Source of the DNA: 67-14 sp035502775
GTDB lineage: Bacteria > Actinomycetota > Thermoleophilia > Solirubrobacterales > 70-9
Reading direction: 5' to 3'
Length of the DNA: 64,000 bases
Assembly (NCBI GenBank): GCA_035502775.1
Contig: DATJUB010000051.1
Span: forward strand, 13,321-77,320
Part shown: piece after piece, positions 7,964-15,352 of the stretch
How positions within the stretch are numbered: the stretch's first letter is position 1
Layout: each line of letters opens with the position of its first letter
Translations under genes and position numbers: made by a program
Notes under the pieces: model-generated
What the model was told of the DNA's origin: nothing
Database searches by the model: none
What the model saw: only the letters and a program-made list of their open reading frames with translations

Positions 7964-9300
7964 AGAACATGCGCCGGACAGCCGTTTCGCTGATGGTCGC
8001 CTCGGGACTGCTGCTCGCGCTCGCCGGGCAGTCCGCCGCCGCCGAGCAGCTGCTCGACCGGTGGGGCTCCTTCGACGATGATCCGGTTCCCGGCAGGTTC
8101 CACGAGATCATCGATCTGGACACCGACGTGCGCGGATACCTCTACGTGCTCGACGAGCTGCCGACCGGGGTGGGCCGGGTTCAGAAGTTCACCTCCACCG
8201 GACAGCTGGTGCGCCAGTTCGGCGTCCCGGCGGATGAAGACGACCGGTTCGACACCGACGAGATCGTCAACGCGCTGCACCGGCCGAGCGGCATCGCGGT
8301 CGGTCCCGACCGGAACGTGTACGTGGCCGAGAGCGGCACCCGCACCAGGGTGAGCGTGTGGTCGCCGCTCGGCCGGTACCTGCGCAGCTTCGGGTCGTCC
8401 GGCTCCGGTGACGGGCAGCTCTCCGGTCCGGCCGGCATGCAGTTCGACGGCACGGGCAACCTCGGCGTCGCCGATTCGGGCAACTCCAGGGTGGCTGTCT
8501 TCGGTCCCGGAGGGAACTGGGTCGGCGCGATCGACGGCTTCGATGAGATCTCCTACAGCGGCCCGTCCGACATCACCGGCACCGGCAGCACGATCTACGT
8601 GGCGGCCGGCCCGGTCGTCGTCGTATTTCCGGACTCGGGCCCGGCATCGCTCATCGGCGGCGAAGGTCCGAACGGTGAACCGGCGCCGTTCGAGACCGCG
8701 ACCAGCATCGCCGCGAACAGCGACACCCTCTATGTGGCCGATTCGGTCAGTTCGAAGGTTCAGGCGCTGAGCCTGCTCGGCACGTCGCGCGGCCAGGTCG
8801 GGCCGGGACCGGGCAGCCAGCCCGGACAGATGGTCAAGCCGAACGCGCTCGCCGTGGACTGCAAGGGCTCCCTCTATGTCGCCGATTCGGGCAATTCCCG
8901 GATCCAGCGTTTCGGTGACCCGGGAACACCGGTCTGCGGCGGCATCAAACAGGACAAGGAGGAAAAGCTGGTCATCCGCCTCGCCGGCCGGAAGGCGCAG
9001 CGATTCCGCGAGGCTTTCGCGGTCCAGGCGACGGTCAGCTGTGACCGTCCCTGCCGGGGCTCGCTCAGCGGATCGATCAAGATCCGCGGTCGCCGCAAGC
9101 CGGTGCGCCTGACCAGTGAACCGCTGAAGCGGGAGTTTCCGGGCCCGGCGGTGACCAACGTGGCCCCGACCGAACGCGGCACCGACATCGTGGTCGCCGC
9201 ACTCGAGCGCCGCAAGCGGGCCAAGGCGTTCATCAAGCTGGTGGCGCGGGATCTGACCGGACGGAAGATCGTGCGCAAGAAGACCTACCGGATCCGCTGA
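7960..9300 (+). CDS. secreted NHL-repeat beta-propeller protein
   Basis: A 446-residue protein. A signal peptide (SLMVASGLLLALAGQSAAA) is followed by NHL repeats (RPSGIAVGPDRNVYVAESG, SGPAGMQFDGTGNLGVADSGNSR, KPNALAVDCKGSLYVADSGNSRIQRF) up to about residue 325. A basic beta-rich tail follows (VSCDRPCRGSLSGSIKI...KTYRIR) of the kind common in secreted proteins of Thermoleophilia. GTG at 7960 is coupled to the preceding stop; ATG at 7969 is an alternative start. It probably acts outside the cell as a binding scaffold, with no catalytic motif seen. Confidence 0.82.
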   Translation: MKNMRRTAVSLMVASGLLLALAGQSAAAEQLLDRWGSFDDDPVPGRFHEIIDLDTDVRGYLYVLDELPTGVGRVQKFTSTGQLVRQFGVPADEDDRFDTDEIVNALHRPSGIAVGPDRNVYVAESGTRTRVSVWSPLGRYLRSFGSSGSGDGQLSGPAGMQFDGTGNLGVADSGNSRVAVFGPGGNWVGAIDGFDEISYSGPSDITGTGSTIYVAAGPVVVVFPDSGPASLIGGEGPNGEPAPFETATSIAANSDTLYVADSVSSKVQALSLLGTSRGQVGPGPGSQPGQMVKPNALAVDCKGSLYVADSGNSRIQRFGDPGTPVCGGIKQDKEEKLVIRLAGRKAQRFREAFAVQATVSCDRPCRGSLSGSIKIRGRRKPVRLTSEPLKREFPGPAVTNVAPTERGTDIVVAALERRKRAKAFIKLVARDLTGRKIVRKKTYRIR

Positions 9301-9311
9301 GTCCGTCCGTC

Positions 9312-10409
9312 TCAGCCGACCGGCACGAGCAGCCGGATCAGATAGCCGCCCTCCGCGGTCGGTCCGGCCTCGAAACTGCCTCCGATCAGTTCGGCCCGCT
9401 CGGCCAGGCCGACATGCCCATGCCGGGTCGAGGGCGGCTCCTGCGGTCGCATCGTCGGAGGATCGTTCTCGACCGTGAGCTGCAGCGTCTTCGACGAGGA
9501 CGAGCAGTTGACCCTGACCGGAGCTCCGGGGGCGTGCCTGCGTGAATTCGCGAGGCCTTCCTGGACGGCCCGGTACACGGCCCTCTGGACCGAGGCCGAA
9601 AGCCCGTCGGGCACGTCCACGTTCAGCTCGACCTCGAGGCCGCTCTCGGTGACCAGATTGTCGATGTCCCCGATCGTGAACTGCGGGGTGAGTTCCTGCG
9701 GTCCCGCTCCTGACACCCGCAGGATCGAGACCATCTGGCGCAGTTCCTCGATCGTGCGCACGGCCAGGGTCCTGATCACCCTGCCGGCCTTGGCCGATTC
9801 CGGGTCGGTGGCGGTCACCTGAAGCGCCCCGGCCTGGACCGCTATCAGGCTCACCTGGTGGGAGACGACATCGTGCATCTCGCGCGCGAGCTCGGCTCTT
9901 TCGGAGCTCCTCACGTCCCGTGCGACCCTCTCCATGTCCTGTGCCTGCGCCTCCTGCAGCTGACCGATCGAGTCGGAGAGCTGACGGCGCGTGCGGACCA
10001 GCATGCCGGTGACCACCGCCCCGAAGGAGAGGGCGAGGCTGTAGGTGACGATCAGGGTGGCGAACCGTAGGCTCGGCCACTCCCTCCAGAACGACCAGTA
10101 GCCGAAATTGACGACGATCAGCGTCGGGATCATGACCCGCTTGCCGGCCCCCTTCAGGGCCAGTGAGTAGACCGCGACCACAGGAGCGATCACGCCGTCG
10201 GCGATGAAGAGCCCCGGGATCGACACCAGAAGGCTCGCCATCGGGTACCGGTGGCGGGCGAAGATCCCGAGGGCGCCGATGATCGTCAGGGCGATCGTCC
10301 ATTCGGACACCAGGCGAAGGACGACCAGACCGTGAAACACGGCCAGGCAGAAGAGGGCCAGATCGACGAGGAAGGTGCGTGCCCCGGGACTGAGCGCGGG
10401 CGGTCTCAC
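9312..10409 (-). CDS. NarL-type sensor histidine kinase (HisKA_3)
   Basis: A 365-residue protein with 4-5 transmembrane segments in residues 10-140 and a short coiled linker. The dimerisation domain ERAELAREMHDVVSHQ places the phospho-accepting histidine at about H179. An HATPase domain follows (EGLANSRRHAPGAPVRV, HGHVGLAERAELIGG). There is no separate extracellular sensor domain, so the membrane region itself probably senses the signal. GTG at 10409 overlaps the regulator stop codon (GTGA), making a coupled pair. Confidence 0.9.
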   Translation of the reverse strand: MRPPALSPGARTFLVDLALFCLAVFHGLVVLRLVSEWTIALTIIGALGIFARHRYPMASLLVSIPGLFIADGVIAPVVAVYSLALKGAGKRVMIPTLIVVNFGYWSFWREWPSLRFATLIVTYSLALSFGAVVTGMLVRTRRQLSDSIGQLQEAQAQDMERVARDVRSSERAELAREMHDVVSHQVSLIAVQAGALQVTATDPESAKAGRVIRTLAVRTIEELRQMVSILRVSGAGPQELTPQFTIGDIDNLVTESGLEVELNVDVPDGLSASVQRAVYRAVQEGLANSRRHAPGAPVRVNCSSSSKTLQLTVENDPPTMRPQEPPSTRHGHVGLAERAELIGGSFEAGPTAEGGYLIRLLVPVG

Positions 10410-11080
10410 TTCGACAGCAGGCCCGTGCGTTCGGCGACCAGCGCCGCCTCGACCCTGGTCTTGATCCCGAGCTTGGCCAGGATCGAGCTGACGTGGGTCT
10501 TCACCGTGCCGACGCTCAGATACAGGGATTCGCCGATCTCGGAATTGGTCTCGCCCTCGGCCAGTCTGACCAGAACGGTCCGCTCCCGGTCGGTGAGCAG
10601 GTCCAGGACCGCCGGGTCGGTGCCGACCTCCCGGCCGAGGAATCCGGAGATCACCTTGCGGCTCACGATCGGTGAGAACACGATGCCGCCACCGGAAAGC
10701 GTCCTCACGAGCTGCGGCAGCTGAACCGGATCGGTGTCCTTCACCAGGAAACCGGAGGCCCCCGACTTCAGCGCCGTCGCGATGTACTCGTCGGTGTCGA
10801 AGGTGGTCAGCATCGCGATCACCGGATGCTCATGTTTCGCGACCAGCTCGAGCAGCACCTCGAGGCCGTTCTTCTTCGGCATCTGAATGTCGAGCAGCAC
10901 CACATCCGGCCCGGATTCGGCGATCGTCGCCACGGCATGCTCGCCGTCGGTGGCCGCGACCACCTCGATGTCGGCCGACGCGTTGAGGATGTGGGTGAAC
11001 CCGGTCCGGACCAAGGCCTCGTCATCGACGATCGCGACCTTGATGGTCGGGTTCGCGGCTGAGGTCGGTTCCGGGCCCAT
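10406..11080 (-). CDS. NarL/FixJ-family response regulator
   Basis: A 224-residue protein. The receiver domain has acidic residues in VAIVDDEALV and the phospho-acceptor at about D64 in VLLDIQMPKKNG. A LuxR-type helix-turn-helix lies at about 160-220 (LTDREREVLV-like LTDRERTVLVRLAEGETNSEIGE, then VGTVKTHVSSILAKLG). It is the partner of the histidine kinase encoded directly downstream on the same strand. The target genes are unknown; the PucR gene is divergent, about 145 bp away. Confidence 0.92.
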   Translation of the reverse strand: MGPEPTSAANPTIKVAIVDDEALVRTGFTHILNASADIEVVAATDGEHAVATIAESGPDVVLLDIQMPKKNGLEVLLELVAKHEHPVIAMLTTFDTDEYIATALKSGASGFLVKDTDPVQLPQLVRTLSGGGIVFSPIVSRKVISGFLGREVGTDPAVLDLLTDRERTVLVRLAEGETNSEIGESLYLSVGTVKTHVSSILAKLGIKTRVEAALVAERTGLLSK

Positions 11081-11226
11081 CCCGCAAGGCTAGTACCGAA
11101 GATCACCGATTTGGAGCGTCGATCGCGACGCTGGCCACCCGGATGGCGATTCTGGCCACCTGACCGATGGTTTTCGGGGGCGGGCTGGGGCAGGATCAAG
11201 CAGACGATGCCCGCCCGTGCCCGAGC

Positions 11227-12771
11227 ATGATCACGATCGCCGATCTCACGGCCGACTTTCCGTTCGTCCTGCTGGCGGGCGAGTCGGCCATCGATCGTCC
11301 GATCCGCTGGGTGCACCTGTCCGAGCACGAGGATCCGGCGCAGTGGCTCTCCGGCGGCGAGCTGGTGCTGACCACCGGCTACAACCTCGATTCGGCCGAA
11401 AAGCAGCGGCGGTTCGTCCTCGAGCTGGCGGGGCAGGACGCGGCCGGCCTCGGATTCGGGACCGGATTCGACCATGCGGACGTTCCCGCCGCAATGGTCG
11501 ATCTTGCGAGGGAACTCAACTTTCCGCTGTTCATCGTGCCGTACAGCACCCCGTTCATCGCGATCACCGAACGGGCCTCGAAACAGCTGGTCAACGACCG
11601 CTACGACGCGCTGGAGCAGGGCTCGAAGATCCAGGCGCAGCTTCAGCTGCAGGTGATCGAAGGGGGCGGGCTCGACGCGATCGTGTCGTCGATCTCGCGC
11701 GCCGTCTCCGGGGCCGCCTACGTCTTCGACCCGATGGGCCGGATCATCTCCCGGAGCTCGGAGCCCGACTTCGAGGTCGAGCCCGCCGCCGAAGAGCTGA
11801 TGCTCCGGACCGAGCAGCGGCGTCCGGTCCCTTTCTCCCCGGATTCGATCGGGGATCGCGGCCTGGCGGTACCGATCCCCGGCGGCCAGGGCGACCGCAC
11901 CGACGGCTGGCTGGTGATCGTCTCGGCCCGCGGCGGTGCCCTCGGTGCCTTCGAGGCTCTGCTCGCCCGACTTTCGTCGACCGTGGTCGGCCTCTGCCTG
12001 ATGAGGATGCGCACCGTCCGGGAGACCGAGAGCCGCCTCGTGGGAGACCTTCTGAGGGATGCCCTGGAAGGCAGGTCCTCGCCGGCCGACATCGCGAGCC
12101 AGCTCGGATCGCTCGGTCTCGACTCCCGGATCGCGGTTCTGGTCTTCGAGGCCGGCAAGCCGGAACTCGCCGAGTTCTGGCTGTCCGAATCACTGGCGAA
12201 GCGGCCGGTCCCGGCCCTTGTCGCCGTGACCGAGGCGAACGGCAAGACCCTGGTCTGCGTGATCATCGACGCCTCCGCGGTGGATCCGGTCGAGTTCTCA
12301 CGGGACCTTCACGCGGCGCTTCCCGACAGCCTCGACGGATGCCGGGCGGCGGCGAGCCAGGCGCTTCCGAACGTATCGCTCCGGCGCGCCTTCCACGAGG
12401 CCCGCTGCGCGCTGGAGGCCTCCTCGCTCGGCCCCGATCCGCCGGACGTCGCCTCGCATGAGGACCTCGGAGCGTTCACTCTGCTGCTCTCGATGCAGGA
12501 CGACGAGGCGCTGCGGCGGTTCTCGGAGGCCGTGCTCGGCTCGATCGAGGTGGACAACCCGGCACAGACCGCCGAGCTGCTGCACAGCCTGGACGTCTAC
12601 CTGGAGTGCAACGGCAACTGGGAACGGGCGGCCAAGCTTCTCTACTGCCACCGGCACACGCTACGGCACCGGATTCGCAAGATCGAGGAGATGTCCGGCC
12701 GGGACCTCCACCGGGTCAACGACCGGATCGAGTTCTGGCTCGCGCTGCGGGCGAAGCAGCTGGTCGCGTAG
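11227..12771 (+). CDS. PucR-family transcriptional regulator
   Basis: A 514-residue protein. The N-terminal PucR domain starts at once (MITIADLTADFPFVLLAGESAIDRPIRWVH, then WLSGGELVLTTGYNL). A GAF-like middle section follows. The C-terminal PucR helix-turn-helix is LDVYLECNGNWERAAKLLYCHRHTLRHRIRKIEEM. The family regulates purine, amine or aromatic catabolism in response to a metabolite. ATG at 11227 fits the family start; the frame is open upstream but encodes no homologous sequence. The amidohydrolase gene follows in the same direction and could be a target, which is only an inference from position. Confidence 0.9.
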   Translation: MITIADLTADFPFVLLAGESAIDRPIRWVHLSEHEDPAQWLSGGELVLTTGYNLDSAEKQRRFVLELAGQDAAGLGFGTGFDHADVPAAMVDLARELNFPLFIVPYSTPFIAITERASKQLVNDRYDALEQGSKIQAQLQLQVIEGGGLDAIVSSISRAVSGAAYVFDPMGRIISRSSEPDFEVEPAAEELMLRTEQRRPVPFSPDSIGDRGLAVPIPGGQGDRTDGWLVIVSARGGALGAFEALLARLSSTVVGLCLMRMRTVRETESRLVGDLLRDALEGRSSPADIASQLGSLGLDSRIAVLVFEAGKPELAEFWLSESLAKRPVPALVAVTEANGKTLVCVIIDASAVDPVEFSRDLHAALPDSLDGCRAAASQALPNVSLRRAFHEARCALEASSLGPDPPDVASHEDLGAFTLLLSMQDDEALRRFSEAVLGSIEVDNPAQTAELLHSLDVYLECNGNWERAAKLLYCHRHTLRHRIRKIEEMSGRDLHRVNDRIEFWLALRAKQLVA

Positions 12772-12795
12772 CCGCGCCGAACCGTAGCGGCGCGG
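12772..12795 (+). terminator. GC-rich hairpin directly after the PucR gene
   Basis: Perfect 8-bp stem CCGCGCCG/CGGCGCGG with an 8-nt loop, beginning one base after the stop codon. There is no T-tract, as is usual for high-GC actinobacterial terminators, so termination is inferred. Confidence 0.45.
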
Positions 12796-12857
12796 TCGCA
12801 ACCTGCACCTTTCCGTCCATTGATCGCCGGTGGGGCCGGTGGAACGATCGCCGGTAA

Positions 12858-12877
12858 CCCCCGGATCCATCCGGGGG
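12858..12877. repeat. perfect inverted repeat upstream of the second amidohydrolase
   Basis: CCCCCGGAT and ATCCGGGGG separated by CC. It lies about 33 bp before the TTG start, inside the leader or promoter. With such a short loop an operator is as likely as an RNA hairpin. No matching copy was noticed elsewhere in the window. Confidence 0.4.
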
Positions 12878-12909
12878 AGGTGGGAACAACCAATTTCATT
12901 GGAGGGGAC

Positions 12910-15285
12910 TTGAGAACTCGTACGGGTATTGCAGGGGAAGCAAGGGGAAGGCCCAAGCTTCTGGGAGTGTTGGGAATGGGCGTCGTTCTGGCGCTGGCGA
13001 TCGTGGTTCTGCTCTCGGGCGACACCAAGAGCAGCGCCGCGAATCCGGGCGAGCCGGATCGCGCCTTCGTCAACGGACGGGTGATGCTCTTCCCGGACGC
13101 GAAGACGAAGCCGATGAGCTCGGAGCTCGGCTGGGCCGAGGCGGTCACGGTGACCGACGGTGAGATCACGTATGTCGGCGACGACGCCGGCGCCCGGGCC
13201 AAGGCCGGCCCGTCGACCGAGATCATCGACCTCGAGGGGAAGACCCTGATGCCGAGTCTCGGTGACGGTCACAACCACGCCGAACCTCCGCTCGAGTGCG
13301 ACATGGGCTACGAGGGAGGCACGGTCGAGACCGTCCTTGGCAAGATCAAGGAATGCCTGCTGCGTGCCGAGGAAGCGGGCAACCTGAACTCCAATTTCGT
13401 ACTCGACGGCGGCCACCTGATGGGCGAGGGCATGCTCCCCGCCGGCACTCAGCTGACCCGTCACGTTCTGGACCGGCTCAGCGAGGATCCCGCCGACGAT
13501 CCTTTCGGCACGGGCACGACCAGGCCGATCACGATCGCGAACATGGACCACCACAAGGTCTATGTGAACACCAAGGCGATCGAGAACGCGGGGCTCGACG
13601 AGAACACCGAGACCCCTCCGGGAGCGTTCATCGGACGTGATCCCGACGGCTACCCCAACGGGGTCTTCGCCGACTATCGCGGCGCCAACTGGGGACCGCC
13701 CGCTCCGGCCGATCCCGATGCCGACTACAACGGCCTGGTGACCAACCTGGGGGAGATCAACTCCGTCGGAATCACCTCGATCTACCGGCCGTTCGGCGAT
13801 GCCGCCGAGGCGAAGCGCATGGCCGACGAGGGCAAGCTGACGGTCCGCTTCAACCAGGGCGTGAGGGCCATGTCTCTCCGGGGCAAGACAAATCCGGCGG
13901 AGATCCAGGGCATCATCAACGGGTTCAACGAGATCCGTGACGAGTACGACGGCTACAGCAACCCGGCCAGCCCGGGAACGGTCGCCGTCAACACCGCCAA
14001 GATCACCTGTGACGGCGTCGCCGAGACACCGGGCCAGACCGCGGCGATGATCCAGCCCTACCGCAAGAACATCGGTACGGCCGAGAACCCGCACTGGGTC
14101 GACACCGATTGGCGGGGACCGCCGTCGTGTGACAACGCGACTCCCGGATTCATCGCGCTCGACAAGGAAAAGTGGGGCATTCACGTTCACGCGATCGGCG
14201 ACCGAGCCACCCGCGTGACCCTCGACAACTTCGAGCAGATGGAACGGGTGAACCCCGAGTGGGATCGCCGCCCGGCGATCACCCACCTGCAGTTCGTCGA
14301 CGATGCCGACATTCCGCGGTTCGGTGAGCTCGGGGTCATCTCGAGCATGTCGCTGCAGTGGAACCAGCGCGACGCCTGGAGCGTCGACGGGATCGATGGC
14401 TACATCGCCCCCGACCGTTCCGATCGCATGTACCCGACCAAGGGCCTGCTCGACAGCGGATCAGTGGTCGCCCAGGGAAGTGACTGGACGGTCACCGAGC
14501 TGGTGCCGTGGGCCGCGATCGAACAGGCCGTGACCCGTGAGGGCCAGGTCAATCCGGCGAGGGCGATCTATCCGGGAACGATGAACATCGGTGACGCGAT
14601 CACGCTGGAACAGGCGATCAAGGCATCGACGATCGGCGTCGCCTACCAGCTGCGCCAGGACGACATCAGCGGCTCGATCGAGACCGGCAAGGCGGCGGAC
14701 ATGATCGTCGTCGACAAGGAGCTGATCAAGCTCCCCGGCGAGGTCGAAGCCAAGCTGGCCGAGGCGAAACAGGCGCTGGCCGACGCGACCGCGGCGAAGG
14801 CCGACGCGGCGGCCCGGGTGACCCGGACCGCCGAGATCGCCAAGTCGGCGGCGGCGAAGTCCAAGTCCACCGCGACCACGGCCAAGAAGGCCAGGACGGC
14901 ACAGTCGAAGGCCAAGAAGAGGCTGAAGAAAGCCAAGGCTTCCCGCAAGCCCGCGGCCACCAAGAAGAAGGCGCTGAAGAAGGCGAAGAAGGCGGTCAGG
15001 AAGGCCGACGGCGCGGCCAAGCGCACCGGAACCGCGGCGGCGAAGGCACGCCGGGCGGCGGCCGCGGCCAGGAAGGCCGCCACCGATGCGGTGGCGGATT
15101 CCACGAGGGCCGTCCAGGACGAGGTGAGCGCCGGATCGGCCGTGGAGACGGCCGAGGCGAACGTCGAGTCCGCCCGGACGGCTCACATCAAGAGCATCTC
15201 CGAGACGAAGGTGCTGGCGACGATGCTGAACGGCGAAGTCGTCTACACCGATCCCGAGAGCCCACTGCCGCTCTCGGCCGAGTAG
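12910..15285 (+). CDS. secreted amidohydrolase (YtcJ-like) with lysine/alanine-rich insertion
   Basis: A 791-residue paralogue of the protein at 2876. The TTG at 12910 follows GGAGGGG and matches the start style of the paralogue. The N-terminus has a basic stretch and a hydrophobic segment (VLGMGVVLALAIVVLL), a signal peptide or anchor. Catalytic landmarks are LGDGHNHAE, HVHAIGDRA, THLQFVDD and SDWTVTEL. Between the two last strands of the composite beta-domain (MIVVDKELIKL and TKVLATMLNGEVVY), about 147 residues at 611-757 are inserted. These are almost only A, K, R, T, E and D, histone H1-like and predicted to be long helices. The paralogue has a 6-8 residue turn there. The substrate is unknown. 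Confidence 0.87.
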   Translation: MRTRTGIAGEARGRPKLLGVLGMGVVLALAIVVLLSGDTKSSAANPGEPDRAFVNGRVMLFPDAKTKPMSSELGWAEAVTVTDGEITYVGDDAGARAKAGPSTEIIDLEGKTLMPSLGDGHNHAEPPLECDMGYEGGTVETVLGKIKECLLRAEEAGNLNSNFVLDGGHLMGEGMLPAGTQLTRHVLDRLSEDPADDPFGTGTTRPITIANMDHHKVYVNTKAIENAGLDENTETPPGAFIGRDPDGYPNGVFADYRGANWGPPAPADPDADYNGLVTNLGEINSVGITSIYRPFGDAAEAKRMADEGKLTVRFNQGVRAMSLRGKTNPAEIQGIINGFNEIRDEYDGYSNPASPGTVAVNTAKITCDGVAETPGQTAAMIQPYRKNIGTAENPHWVDTDWRGPPSCDNATPGFIALDKEKWGIHVHAIGDRATRVTLDNFEQMERVNPEWDRRPAITHLQFVDDADIPRFGELGVISSMSLQWNQRDAWSVDGIDGYIAPDRSDRMYPTKGLLDSGSVVAQGSDWTVTELVPWAAIEQAVTREGQVNPARAIYPGTMNIGDAITLEQAIKASTIGVAYQLRQDDISGSIETGKAADMIVVDKELIKLPGEVEAKLAEAKQALADATAAKADAAARVTRTAEIAKSAAAKSKSTATTAKKARTAQSKAKKRLKKAKASRKPAATKKKALKKAKKAVRKADGAAKRTGTAAAKARRAAAAARKAATDAVADSTRAVQDEVSAGSAVETAEANVESARTAHIKSISETKVLATMLNGEVVYTDPESPLPLSAE

Positions 15286-15299
15286 GTACGACCGGGGAA

Positions 15300-15327
15300 G
15301 GGGGCGGCCGTCAGGACGGCCGCCCCC
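15300..15327. terminator. bidirectional terminator between convergent genes
   Basis: Perfect 12-bp stem (GGGGGCGGCCGT at 15300-15311, ACGGCCGCCCCC at 15316-15327) with a CAGG loop. It lies in the 67-bp gap between the amidohydrolase and the convergent deiminase gene and can serve both. Confidence 0.75.
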
Positions 15328-15352
15328 GACCGTGGACCGGACGGCGACGGGA

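Noticed and set aside
7741..10302. 853-residue open frame on the minus strand opposite the NHL gene and in another frame of the histidine kinase
   Set aside because: High-GC shadow frame: no domain, R/D/H-rich composition, and it lies over well-supported genes on both strands.
14760..15120. AAG/GCC-rich repetitive DNA considered as a satellite, CRISPR-like or recombination repeat
   Set aside because: No exact repeat unit with spacers; the reading frame stays open and the flanking strands match the enzyme, so it is coding low-complexity sequence.
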